Of a stretch of 64,000 bases of DNA, positions 8,860-21,260 are shown piece after piece (position 1 is the stretch's first letter; every line of letters begins with the position of its first letter). The stretch spans positions 6,882,001-6,946,000 of the forward strand of contig WHVY01000001.1 in the NCBI GenBank assembly GCA_022266195.1. The letters run 5' to 3'. The translations under genes and the position numbers were made by a program. The stretch comes from Tetranychus cinnabarinus (lineage: Eukaryota; Arthropoda; Arachnida; Trombidiformes; Tetranychidae). The notes under the pieces are model-generated. The model worked only from the letters and a program-made list of their open reading frames with translations. It was not told where the DNA came from and did no database searches.

Positions 8860-11800
8860 CCAATTGAACCCAAATTGACCAGAAAACTTTTGGTCAATTT
8901 TTAGGCCTTAATTTTTCGCCTTCAACCACTTTTGCTATATTTTTGTTATATTTAGAGAAAGTTGAATTCCATCTAAATTAAGAGAGTGACAAATTAAAAA
9001 TTAAGGTCATTTGTATACTAAAACGATGTAACTTTATCTTGTCAGGTTAACACTTGTTGACAGGTTACCTGTTGATACAGATTAATTGAGACGATTACAA
9101 TCAGTGTGTGTGTATGTTTTGTTTCACCCTTTCGATTTCAATTTTACTTGATTAACATCAATTACGGTTCACTTGAATGATTTATAAAATGCGAGAGGAA
9201 AAGCTCAACTTAACTCCTTAAAACTAATCAATTATGATATCTGTAATCAATAATAATCAATGAATCTTCCGCATCTCTATTATTAACTTTTCAACAATAA
9301 TCAAGTGAACACATTGATTTTATTATTTAATATCAACAGACACTGACTAAGATTTGTATAACAATGTTATTGAAAAAATTCAACATTGTAACCAGTTTCT
9401 TGAATAAAGAATCACTTTTGTTGATTTTTATAATTCATAAATTATTACCAGAGTTGAGTCAGTTTTGGGTAAAGAAACAAAGTAAACAATTTTCTGGTTT
9501 TCTGGTTCAACAGCTATTTTTAGCTGTTGTTTTTACTGTTTAATTTAATTGATTAATTTCATTATTACAATTCTGGTAAACATTATAATTAACTGTAAAT
9601 GCAGTTTTTAAATTAACCTTAACCTTGCGATTTCTGGTTCAACTGTTGGTTTCAAGATACAGCCTACAATGGATGTAAATTGATGTCTTGAGTCTACTTT
9701 TTCTTCTTCTTCTTCTTTCTAATTCAAATGAATCAGGATAATCAAAAAGAGATTAAGGTGTGATTAGAAATGATTGTCTGTTTAGTGTGTGAGTGTTTCT
9801 CATCATCATCAACATGAAATTGTTACTGTTTTCATGATGATCTAAACACGAGCGGAGGAAGCAAATGAAAAGGTAAAAAAACCAGAAAATGTCGATAACA
9901 AAACAAACATGAAAATACCGTTAACCGAATATGGTTTGGACTTTTTTTTACATTACATTTACAATTGATATTTACTGTTGACTGTAATTGTTGTTATTAT
10001 CATAGTGAACTTGATTTATTTTGTTTCCTCCTAATCATTAAATGATCAATTGAACATTACAACAAAACGATCATCATCTTTCAATGAGATAATGTGAAAC
10101 TTTGGTTTGAAAAAAAGACCAACCAAGTCTACCTTGTACTTGAAGCCTGTATTTTGATCTCATAGGATAATGTTGATGGTTGATAATTATACGAAATGAT
10201 CAATTAAACTGTTGTAAATGTAATTCCACAATTAATTTAGATTACTCTTGACGGAAATAGTTGGAAATGATTGCTTTGAAAGGGTCAACCAGGAGTTGGT
10301 TTTAAATTTGCTGATCTTCTTTTCGTTGTTTACTTCAATTTGCGTTTCGCTTCACCATTAGTTGATCAATAACTGTTAAAATCATCAACTCAGATCAAAG
10401 TTAAACATGATAATTAATATGTAAAACCATGAGTTGAGAGCAGTTGAAAAAGAGTCTAAAAAAGGTTGAGGAAACCAGCAAAAAAAAAATGTATAACAAA
10501 AAATGAATTGTGACTTGAATAGTTTAACCAAATGAGATTTAAAGATTGCACTGAAAAAGCAAGATTAGACGGAAAAATAGCTTTATATCAATTTGTTAAA
10601 CTTAATTTAAAACACTCAAATGGTTGACTTTTTTTAACTTAAAATCAGCTGATTTGCATGATGAGGAAGCTTTCAAATGATCATTTTTAATCATTTACAA
10701 TCACAACATTTTCACATTTTCACCATCTCACGCTGGTTTGAATCATTAAAGTTAAAACTCATAGAGTTTAGACTTTGTTTGAAACCCAAAAATGCATCAC
10801 AAATCACCAATATCTATCAACATAAAAGACGATGATGATGAAGAGGATGATGATGATGGAGAAAGAAAAGGATGAGGAAGAAGAAGAGTGAAGATGATCG
10901 TGTTCACTAATTTCCTGATTGTTGAAAGGTATTTCTGTTGGATTCCAATTGAGCCTCGCCTTTCAACCTTGGCTTGTTATTTTTAGGTTTTACGCTCAAA
11001 GCGATAATAATAAGATGATAATGATGATGTTAGATGGTGACTGGTTAACTGTTTTCATTAAAAAATCATTGTAATCGTTCATTTAATTAGTCTTATTAAA
11101 AAGAGAGAAACAATCATTTCAATATCATTTCTCATTTATTGATTCAACTTTCAACAGTCAATTGTTTCAATTGAAGTAACAATTGTAACCTTTTTCGGGT
11201 TAGTCTGTTCATTTTGCTGTCTTTCAATTGTGAACTTGAACGTGAAATTTATCTCCAATAATACAATTGAACTCAATTTCCACCCTGTTTTTGGTTGATG
11301 AGAATAAATATAACAGGCAAAGAAACAAAAAAAACAAGCAAAATGCGATGATAATATTAAATGGTCAACATTAAAAGCTATTGAAATGGTTTTAATTTAA
11401 AAGCACGAAAACAACAAAAAAAGGTTTCCTTCCAAATTGAATTGGTTTCACCTTTTGAAAGGCGTAAAAATAAAGGTTCAATTTAAGCGTGGATCAACAC
11501 GATGATCATCTTATTTATCATCTTCATCAGATCTTCATCAGATTAAGGGAGAAGAAGAAGAAGAGAGAAAAAAATGAACATCAAAGTCATCTTGTATTAC
11601 ATAAAGACCATTGAAAAACTAATGGAATACATTGACTTTTCTTGTTTCTCAATTTCATTTATTTTCCTTTTCCATCTTCAACATCATAATATCAATTTCA
11701 TTGTGATCAAACTGAATCAACAGTTAAACAGGGTCAATCAAAGGCATTCAAGGATAACATTGTTCGCCCTCCTCAACAATCAACCAACACCTCGATCCTC

Positions 11801-14800
11801 ATCATCTTCATCATCTTCTCTCTTCTTCTTCTTCTCTCCCTTAGGCTTTTCAAACCTCAATGATCATCAACTAATGTAACCAACTTCCGACTAATCCATG
11901 AAGATGACGTTAATTTAATGTTCCTCTTCTTTCCAAGTTAACTCAATTTGTGTCTCTTCTTGTTACTCATCATCAGCTGTTTTTGTCCCAATATTTCATA
12001 CCATTTGTCTAATGTATTAATATTGTCTCAACTCAATCAAGCGAATTGTTGTTTCCCTTAAAATGTCTTCTTTTTATTCAATTTCAATTGCCTTTTTGCT
12101 ACATTATTCAACCCTTTTTATCATTACATTTCTGACCCTTTTCATAACACTATTCACCGTTAACATGTTTAATAATCATTTAAAGCTTGATCACTGACTT
12201 TTCATTGTTACTGTTTTATATTCAAAACCTTTTATTTTTAGGTTTAGATTCTGGTTTAACAACCCAAAATACCGAAAGTAACTTGCACTTTCAAATAATT
12301 GTTTTAAATCAACTCTGATTACCTTGATTATCATCTGAATTGTTGAACAATCTTCTGATGAAAACAAATGGTTGGGAGAAAAGAGCCAACAATTGTTACT
12401 CTTGTTACCAGTGATTATTAATTTAATTACATTCTTGCGATGATCCAATGATCTTGATCATCAAGGGAAACCAGTTTTTGGTTAGTTAACCAGAATTGGT
12501 AACTTGATTAATACACTAATCATAATGGTAATCATAATAATAGTAATTTTTTCTTTTCTCTTGTTTTTATACTCTTTCTACCATTGATAACCGGTTATCA
12601 ATTAGTTGTCATGTTGTATTAACAACAACAACCATAATGATAATCAAAACCCTTAAGCTAGAACGGTTAAATCATTTTCATCGTTTCCATCATGATTCAT
12701 GATTAGTATTAAATACTGATCTCAGGCAAATAAACAAATTAAATCACCTTCAAAGAGGCAAACAAAAACAAATCATCAACATAATTTAAAGTTGAATGAA
12801 ATTTGGGTAAAAAAAGGAGACCAAAAAAACTGGTAAAAAAAGGAGTGTTTCAAGAGTTTAGACTGTTTTGTTTCTTGCTACTAACTGTTAACTTAATTTT
12901 TATTGTTGTGTTGATAATAGTCTCAAGGCTTACATGATTATAACACTTGATTATAAAGGTTTCCCTAATTATCAACTTTGGTTCCCATGATTGATTTAAG
13001 CTGATATTGAGTGTCGAGAGATCAACATTGGCTTCTTTCATGGTTATTATGGTTTGACGATGATAAAAGTCAAAGAGAGAAGTCATTTTGTGGTTTGATA
13101 ATGCCAATAATGTAAAGATGAGAATGATGATGAAAAGGAAAGAGAAGATGAAATTGGCTTAAAATTGGATTAAACCAGAAAAAAGGAAAATCTGTTGAAG
13201 ATAAAACGCTAAGGAAAACAAGTCTTGACTGTTAAACCCTTAAGGTAAATACATCTTCTCCATCATCCTCTCATCTTCATAGTCATCATTTTCATCATCT
13301 CATCTTCCATTTTAAGTATCTTCACATTGATATTTCCGATCATCTAAATGAGTTTGCTTAGGCCTTTAGCAATTAATTTTTAAACCTAAGAGAGTGACTC
13401 TTGTCCCATGAAAATAGCTTGGTTATAAGGGTCTGCACATTAAATTGATAATCCACTTAATCTTTATTTTCACCATTTCCACCTATTTCATCCTTTCATC
13501 CTTCACTTTATCATCGTCATCTTATTCATCATTATCCTCTTCATCATCATTCTCATCATTTTCATCATCCTTTTTGATATATTCCCATAACTTGAGTAAA
13601 CCCAACTTGGCCGTTAGTCGTGAATTTTACAACCTAACAAAGTCCCTCTTGGCCCATCAAATGAACATTCATAATAATGGTCTTTTACATGATAGTATAT
13701 TAATGTATTTTTTTATCCATTTCATACTCGCCCTCATCTTCACCATATTAATCTTTAAATTTTTGCTCATCTTTCATCCTTCTTTCATCATTCTCTTCAT
13801 TTTCATTTTCCATCATTTTTTCTCTCTCTCTCTCTCTCTCTCTTCTCTCTGATCTTCATCTAATGTCAAAGATGATTTGAAGGATAATCAATATTCGAGC
13901 AAATAATTGGCCAAAAAATGAAAGATGATCGAAATGCTGATCATCATTAAAATCATTTTTCTCATCCTCATCAAACTTGTTCAACTCATACATTTGATGA
14001 ACAATTTATTTTTAACAAGACACGCTTTTTTATTAAACTCAACATTTCATTATCAAAAGCCAAAGTCACTAAATTCAATTTACTTTTGACTAACAGACAA
14101 AAACCGAGAAAACCATTTAATCTTTTAAATAAATTTAAACAATTGTCATTGTCTTATTCACGTTAATCATTCACAATTAACAGCGATTATGAATCAACAA
14201 TTTTCATCTTTAAATAATCTTCCAACAGGTAACAACAGCAAGAAATGATTGAATGAATTAAGTGAGAAATTTTATTGCATTAAAAATTTGTGTCTTTGAT
14301 TGATGAGATGCTATTTTAATAGCTTTACAGGTAAACTTGATCATCAATTTAAACCTGAAACCGGGCCTGGACCGCACCTTGATCAACCTGTAATCCAATC
14401 CATTGAGTCTTTTGTCAACAATTTATTGATTAAAATCACATTTCAATATTGATTCAAATGATAGGGAAACCCACATTGAATAGACTAGAAGAAGAAGCAA
14501 CAACAAAAAGAGACTTTTATTAATTACAATTAATTAACCATTATCCTGTCTTCCTATTTAGGTGCAACTCTATTAATACAACTCATTAAGCCTCACCTTA
14601 ATCATCAGTCTTTACGTTAATTAATTAATTAAAAGAAAAGTGTTTAAATTGTTAAACATTGACATTACAAAAAAGCTATCAAGTGTTGAGGCAAAGAGTC
14701 GGTAAAGGTTAACCCAAAATTTTCAAATTTCTCAAATTTTCATTCTTCCATTTTGATTGAATCAATTGATTAACAGTTAATTGTTCAACTCAACTATCAA

Positions 14801-16102
14801 ATGAAAATCAATTGTAAAATTAAATTGTCAGTTGATAACATTTGACTGTATGCTGATCAATCACAAGAGACTCTCAATTCAATCTCAACTTACTCCATCT
14901 TTCCAACTGTTCATTGATAGTAATCAAGTTGATTATGTTAACAGTGTAATGAAGATGATGGCTTTTCGTGGGTTGATTAAGTTTCCCAGTTAATCAGTTT
15001 TAATCAATTTTAAATTAGTTGTGATTCTAGTTTCATCAAGTGATGATCAGAGTGTAACTCAACTCGTGTAGGATTCACAATGAGCAACAAATGGCTAAAC
15101 CTGTTGAATAGTTGATTAACCAATGAACAATGAACATTTTCACTTTCAACTTTACCATTTCAAAGCTGATTATAAGATAATCTCAACAGCTCTTAACCTT
15201 GATTAATCTCATGTTTACCTTTTCAACAATCTTCATCCTTTTTTATAAACATTTTATTCAAAAAAATACAAATCATAAGACACACATAAATTAATTGCTG
15301 CTCCTCATCAAACATTCAAAGTGTCATCCAATGGTAATGAGACAATTGCATTGAAACGAAGCAAATCTTGAAACTTTAATTTCCATTAGATTTATTAATA
15401 TATCTCAAGGTTTAACAGTAATTTGTTTAATCAATTAGTTGATTGTTGAAGACAGTTGTCCAGCCGTTAATTGCAATTGAATACCTAAACTATCTTTAAT
15501 GACAATCAGTAACCTTCAATTAACATTACAAGTTGAAAATTGAACATTATTTCAATTTCCTCTTTAAACTTGAGTTGATTAAATGATCAATGTTGATTAA
15601 AATATCTATGAGTAACCAAATTAATACATTTCCTGTTTCAAGACACCAATTAAATGAGTCACAATTAGATTGGTGAGAAAAGCCAGAAACAAATGAATAA
15701 AAAATGAAAATAGAAAAGGCCTTTTCTTTCCATGAAAATGTCAGCATTTCATGAAAAGACAACAATGTTCAAAGAGAAATGATATTTCCATTGAAAACCC
15801 ATTGATTGTCAAAGGTTTAAGTTTAATCTTCCAAATTAAATCAGTTGTTGTTCATGATTTTACTCATAATGAGCCTGATTCTTGATCATTTGGTGAGGAA
15901 TGAAGATGATTTGATGTGTGTCAAAAGACAAGTTGTTCATTTGATCGGAAAAATGGCCTCAACTCTCGGCATAAGGAAGACGATGGCAATATGGTTGGTT
16001 GACTTGACAAAATGGCTTTATCCCAATCACCAGAATCATTAGTATCATCAGTAAGCAGCAACATCACAAGTACCCAAAAATGTAACCCAAAAATTGATTG
16101 TA
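8860..16102. other. Long intergenic region rich in simple sequence
   Basis: About 7.2 kb of AT-rich DNA with many TCATCA/GATGAT runs, TTAATTAATT runs (about 14620) and a CT microsatellite (about 13820-13850). The longer open frames here (11574-11879 and 13445-13852) read through these simple repeats as Ser/Phe/Leu-rich strings and are not credible genes. No RNA gene seen. Confidence 0.5.
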
Positions 16103-16261
16103 AAGGGTGTAACACTTAAAAAGGCACAAATGAAGGAGGTAACAAGAAAATTTAATCTTACCTTAATCACATATTTAGATGATATTGATGAAGATGATAT
16201 GATTATGATGTAAAGTGAAGATAATGAAGACCAGAGGCAAACCAAAACAAAACATAAACAA
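16103..16261 (+). repeat. Left terminal inverted repeat of the mariner-type element
   Basis: Begins AAGGGTGTAACAC after the TA target site. It matches 17404-17562 on the opposite strand essentially base for base, and similarity stops abruptly after CATAAACAA. Confidence 0.92.
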
Positions 16262-16278
16262 TAACAAACAATTTAATT

Positions 16279-17346
16279 TCAAAGATCAAAAACAAAATGC
16301 GATCCTCGTCGATCCGAGCACTTATTAATGCGAACCAAAAAATTTTTCACAGTATTATTCAACATTTCATGAGTTACAGTTTTAAATTGGTCAATTATTG
16401 AGGATTTAAGTTCACTTTTTGTCCTGGGGTTACTTGATCTAACCTTGTCCTCGACGTATCCCCATAAAAAGTAATCAAGCGGGTTGAGATCAGGAGAATT
16501 GGATGGCCAGCAAAAATCAGCTCGACGACTTATAATTTTGTCACCGAAAAATTGAGCCAATAAAGATAATGTGTTGTCGGTACAATGGGGTGTAGCGCCA
16601 TCTTGTTGAAAAATAACGCTACCCATGTCATCTTCGATCTTAGCAAGTTCAGGAATAAAAAAATTTTGTATACATTCCTGGTATGTCCACTGATTTACGT
16701 TTGAACTGAAGAAATAAGGTCCAATCAAACCATAACTACTGAGTACTGCCCATACATGAACACTATCGGGATGAGCAACTAAAGGATTAACAGTTGGATT
16801 ATCTGGTCTTGAGGGTAACCATGTTCGGTGATTCTGACGATTTAATCCTCCATATAAAGTGAAAATTTTCTCATCTGAGAACCAGATCTTCCCAATGTCC
16901 AGTTGATTTACCCTTATCATCTCCTTGACTCTAAAACAAAAAACAAATCTTCCATCTTTCTGTTCCTGAGTTAATTTCTGGCCTTCAAATGGTTTATATG
17001 GAAATAATTTATTTTTGGTCCAAACACGATGAACTGCCATATGACTGCAATCAACGAGAGCTGCTGCCTTCCTCAATGACATTGTTGGTTCCTGGGTTAC
17101 AATGTCCATTAAATTATCTTCTTTTGATGACCTTCTTCTTCGCTTAACTTTACGATGTTCAACTGATCCTGTTTCATCAAATTTCTTCACCAATTTCAAT
17201 ATGGCAATCCTGTTCATTGTGTCCATGCCTGAAGCGGCCAATTCACGGTTAACTTGTTTACAACGCTCAGTATCAGTTCCATGAAAACGATAAACCATGA
17301 AATAAGTTGTCAACACTTTACTTCGATATTTACATTGGGTATTCAT
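16279..17346 (-). CDS. Tc1/mariner superfamily transposase, DD41D type
   Basis: Uninterrupted 355-residue ORF from an ATG at 17346, of normal length for the superfamily. It would carry out cut-and-paste transposition at TA sites. The N-terminal half has two helix-turn-helix regions (about residues 40-75 and 85-115, the second SLRKAAALVDCSHMAVHRVW) around a basic patch KVKRRRR. The catalytic DDE/D_3 domain shows D158 in WFSDEKIF, D249 in FQQDGATPH and D291 in SPDLNPLDYFLWG. There are 41 residues between the second and third acidic positions, so it is DD41D rather than DD34D or DD34E. DD41D elements are known as the rosa/VISITOR-type lineage, which is my best placement. All catalytic residues are present. 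Confidence 0.95.
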   Translation of the reverse strand: MNTQCKYRSKVLTTYFMVYRFHGTDTERCKQVNRELAASGMDTMNRIAILKLVKKFDETGSVEHRKVKRRRRSSKEDNLMDIVTQEPTMSLRKAAALVDCSHMAVHRVWTKNKLFPYKPFEGQKLTQEQKDGRFVFCFRVKEMIRVNQLDIGKIWFSDEKIFTLYGGLNRQNHRTWLPSRPDNPTVNPLVAHPDSVHVWAVLSSYGLIGPYFFSSNVNQWTYQECIQNFFIPELAKIEDDMGSVIFQQDGATPHCTDNTLSLLAQFFGDKIISRRADFCWPSNSPDLNPLDYFLWGYVEDKVRSSNPRTKSELKSSIIDQFKTVTHEMLNNTVKNFLVRINKCSDRRGSHFVFDL

Positions 17347-17403
17347 TTTGTTAATTGAGTAAAACTGTGAAATTAGGTTAATTTAATACACGTGGTGAAG
17401 TGT

Positions 17404-17562
17404 TTGTTTATGTTTTGTTTTGGTTTGCCTCTGGTCTTCATTATCTTCACTTTACATCATAATCATATCATCTTCATCAATATCATATAAATATGTGATT
17501 AAGGTAAGATTAAATTTTCTTGTTACCTCCTTCATTTGTGCCTTTTTAAGTGTTACACCCTT
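17404..17562 (-). repeat. Right terminal inverted repeat of the mariner-type element
   Basis: Ends GTGTTACACCCTT before TA. It is the mirror of 16103-16261 and starts 57 bp upstream of the transposase ATG, so it probably carries the promoter and the transposase binding sites. Confidence 0.92.
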
Positions 17563-17564
17563 TA

Positions 17565-19543
17565 ATTCAATTGTGTATTAGAAGCATGAAAGTGATTTTT
17601 TTATCCTTTTTTCATGTTCAATCCTTTTCTCAATAACTTGATAAGACCAGACAAGAAAAGGTGAAAATAATTTGACTACAATTTATCATTACGACTTTAA
17701 AGGTATAAACATTTGTTAATCATTTTAAAACCTCAAAGTGTTTCTTTAATCATCATCATCAATCAATCAATTGAATAAAAATATTTACCTCCACAATTTT
17801 CATCATTTTCATTATTCATTTTTTCTCACCTGATCATTTCCATTAACATAAATTGTGGTTAACATCAACTTTTCAATTGAAAGTAAAAAATTGATCGATT
17901 TCAATTAATTGTAAAATACTGTTAACCAGTGAATGTGTTGATCAACAGATTTCTGGTCATCTTCAATTGAAGATACTTTTTTGCTCCTCAAAACTTGTAA
18001 ATTAACCAGAAAAATGGTTAACTTTTACAAGGTAAAAGCAGAAAAATTTCTGTGTAAATTATTTTCTCAATGTTTAACATGAAAATTCCTGAAGAAGAAG
18101 GTCAACTTGTTTAGCCTTAAAACAAGGTAACATTGACTTTTTAAAGGAATCACATGTTTGCAAATGTTACCTGGAAAAAAAAGAAGAGAGAAGATGAAAG
18201 ATGATTATCATGCCTTAGGGAATCAACAATAAATTTTAAGGCAATTTGTCTTCTTTTTTTTGTTAACTTTTTTGTTGAAATAAGAGAGAAAAAAAATGCT
18301 TCCAAAGCGTTTTGTTGTTTTACCTTTTAGGTGTTTCTGTTGGTATTTTTGGGGTCAACAGATTAACTTAATTCAGTGTTAATATCACACGGACACGTTT
18401 GGATCAAATGATATCTTTAATACAATTGAAAATGAATAGCCAATCAGTTGATCAATTTTTGTTGCAATTTTCATCTCTTCTCCTTGTGTTTAACCTTTAA
18501 CATGGTCAACCTTTTTAATCCAGTTTTTATTGTTGTCTATGAATATGATTGTGATTAAAATGGTAATCAATGTTTATTTGAAGATAATTTGTGATTGTCT
18601 TTGGTTAATCCCAATTGCTTTGGTTGTTCATTGGATTCAATAGCTTTTTTATACTCTTCTCAAGTTGACGTTTAGTTGATAAGATGAGACAATTGAGATT
18701 ACTTTGATTGTGTTAATCAATTAATTGCTCAATAGTTTAATTATAGCTTAAGAAATGTCTAATTGATTGACATTTGTCCTGTCAAATCAGGCCTTTAAGT
18801 GTAATCTTGAAAGGTAAACATTAAAGCTTAAATCAATATCAACATTGCTGCTGATATTGAGTCTACTATTGAGTTTGAATGTTCACGTTAATCTATTTCT
18901 TGGTATTGTCAATAAATACTGGCAAGAAATGGTTCAAACAACTAATTTTTGGTAAATTTTTAGGTGAAAACATTCACTGGTTTTCAGGGAAAAGCAAAAA
19001 GATTCACTGTTTTTACTGAACATTTCTCAAAATTTCTTGGCTAATAAATTGATTCTTTTATTAATTGTTGACCATTTTTCATCCAGAAGCTTGACTTGTC
19101 TATTAACCTTCTTTGAGGAACTTCAATGTACGTTTAAAAATACAATTTAATTGATTACAAAAACAAAACTCGCCAATTGCTGAGTCAAGTTGTTGGATGA
19201 GAATCAAGTAAATTTCAATTTTCGAATCTGATTGACAATCTTTTTAAACAGTGATTCAACAAATGCGATTTACAGGTTGATGTTGATGGATTAACAATTA
19301 CAGTAAAGCATAAAGATGAATATTTGGCTCAAATTGAGTTGAAAGTAAGCAAAAAAAGAAAATCTTTTTTAATATCAAATGATTGGTTATATTTACAGGC
19401 AAATAATTGATTAAATATAATATTAAGAGAGAATAGAATTAGCTATTTTCAATAAAATTAGCTTAATTGTGCGTATATTTTTACATTAGCATTTGGTTTT
19501 TGAGGTTTGTGTTTGACACTTGAAGTAAGTTGAAGCAAATCAT
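17565..19543. other. Intergenic DNA
   Basis: AT-rich with no credible ORF and no recognisable RNA gene. The part nearest 19540 may include the 3' UTR of the minus-strand gene that ends at 19544. Confidence 0.45.
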
Positions 19544-20038
19544 TTAAGCTTTTGCAAACCTTTGATTATTGTAACCAAATCGTGTGATTGCTGATTGAAC
19601 TTCCCTTACCAAAACAGAGATTGGCTTTTCATTGAACAATGAACGTTTCTTTCGACCAGCAGTTAAATTGATTGTCCCGGTTGTCACCATTGCAGTGGCA
19701 AAGAGGCTAAACACAGGTAAAACTAAAGCTCCGATACCAATGATAAAAGCAACCGGGATCAGCCAATAATAATCGGTTCGTCCATACAATTCATGACTTG
19801 GGTCCCAATAATCGTATCGATGGTGTCTCCAAAGGTCAATTGGATAGGGACGAGGTTGAATCGGATATTCCCAGTAAGGTGAACCTGAAGCTGTTCCTGA
19901 AGTGTAAGCCTGAGATCCTGATCCTGTTAGATAGGAGGACACCATTGGTGGTGTATAATCCAGTGATGAGGTTTCATTGGATCCATCAACTTGTAAACTT
20001 GGCAGTAAAATTGTAATCAAAGTAAACAAAATAAACAT
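19544..20038 (-). CDS. Small secreted/membrane protein with GRKKRS site, paralog 1
   Basis: 164-residue single-exon ORF starting at ATG 20038. Residues 1-19 resemble a signal peptide (MFILFTLITILLPSLQ). A Ser/Thr/Tyr/Pro-rich part follows with many aromatics (YDYWDPSHELYGRTDYYW), then a hydrophobic segment (about 92-120, IPVAFIIGIGALVLPVF). Next come LTAGRKKRS (a dibasic, furin-like site) and an amphipathic tail (about 135-164). Its neighbour at 21261-21811 has the same order and motifs, so they are tandem paralogs. The first 16 codons overlap a pyrimidine-rich stretch ending TTTACAAG just before VDG. Because the paralog has an intron at the matching VNG position, the true first exon could instead lie upstream. 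I do not recognise a function. Confidence 0.65.
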   Translation of the reverse strand: MFILFTLITILLPSLQVDGSNETSSLDYTPPMVSSYLTGSGSQAYTSGTASGSPYWEYPIQPRPYPIDLWRHHRYDYWDPSHELYGRTDYYWLIPVAFIIGIGALVLPVFSLFATAMVTTGTINLTAGRKKRSLFNEKPISVLVREVQSAITRFGYNNQRFAKA

Positions 20039-21260
20039 TTTTAAAAGATTTGCTTTGACTAAAAAATTATTGGTAATTGGTGTAAGTTATCTGGTTAAGG
20101 ATTAGGTTTGGGTTCACATTAAAATTGAGGTATTTTGGGTTATCATTTGGAAACTTCAATATTGGATAGAGTAACATTTGGGTTGAAGAGTGGGCAAGCA
20201 ATAAGCACTGGCAGTGGAAAAGAGTTGATCTTATAGTGATGGCCACAGTCTGATTATTCACAATTTACCAGGATAAGAGTGAGATGGAATTGAAGAGGTT
20301 ATGGAATGTTAAGAAGTTGCTGAAAAATAAAGAATGGTGAAAAGTAAGTTGAATTGAATGAACAGATGAAATTACCTTTTGATCATTTTTGATATCCTTG
20401 TTGAAATGTTTCGCTTTGTGGGTTACATTGAAAGGGGTTAAGGAGCCGAAGCTGATGAGATCCTAGAGTTACCTTTGTTTACTTCATGTTTATCAGTAAA
20501 CACATGAAATGGTAAATTGGTGAATCTTTTTAAACAATTATTGACCTGATTAAACTAGGACCATTTCAAGTACATCAAGTGTACTTCTATTGTGGATCCA
20601 TTTTGCTGCTTCTCAAAATCACAAAAATCTTGCTATTGTAATGGATTCATTGAAGTCATTGAGACAATTTAGTTTTGTCTTGCCATTTTATCCGCTCTTT
20701 CTCAATGTTTGATGTATTTTCAACAAATTTTCATTGTTGTATCTTTTTTACGGTTGATCATAAGATATTGTATCTCCAACAGAATTGACTTTTCACTTTA
20801 TAATATCATCGTTTCGGATTGCCTTTTTTGTCATTCCTATTGAAAAATATAAATTGTTTGATCAGCATTCACTTTGAGATTGATTGTAACTGAATATTAT
20901 TTGTTATTATCATCATTTTACAGAGGGTTTGTTGGATAAAAGTTGCCTTTTATTTATTGCTTGTATGATTGAACTGCATCCAAGCGTTAAGATAGTCACA
21001 AAATTTGGACCAACTAATCATCAAAACAAAACATTTGCAATACAATTAGTAAAATTAAAGTGAAAATAATCAACAAAATAAAACAAAAAGAGTGAGAAAT
21101 TGAAAAAGTGAAAATACATGTATTGTTGCGAAAAGTTTCATTCTCAATGATTAGTGTTGAATCAATCTCTAATAATCTCTTGGATTACCAGAATCAGGAT
21201 GATGGAATGTATGTTTGCTTAGTCCAAGAACTGGATCAGGTTTGGGTCAATGTTAGGTTA
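20039..21260. other. Spacer between the two tandem GRK(K/R)RS genes
   Basis: No coding exon could be assigned. On the minus strand an ATG near 20385 is followed by AAAAG-GTAATT, which could be a short upstream exon of the 19544-20038 gene, but the reading is weak. The rest is AT-rich and featureless. Confidence 0.35.

Larger units (their letters stand above)
16103..17562 (-). mobile_element. Intact Tc1/mariner-type transposon (DD41D) with 159-bp TIRs
   Basis: 1460-bp element flanked by a TA target duplication (16101-16102 and 17563-17564). It begins AAGGGTGTAACACTT and ends with its reverse complement. The inverted repeats, 16103-16261 and 17404-17562, are equal in length and differ at about one position (TTAGATG versus TTATATG). 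A single intact transposase gene fills the interior. Near-identical TIRs, a preserved target duplication and an open frame indicate a young insertion that may be autonomous. Such long TIRs are unusual beside the roughly 30-bp TIRs of classical mariner elements. Confidence 0.93.

Noticed and set aside
13445..13852. 135-codon plus-strand ORF
   Set aside because: Composed largely of TCATCA and TC simple repeats, giving Ser/Phe strings. No start context, splice logic or homology.
15420..15520. Possible tRNA or small RNA genes across the window
   Set aside because: I looked for A-box and B-box patterns (GGTTCRANTCC) on both strands by eye and found no convincing tRNA here or elsewhere. A covariance-model scan would be decisive.
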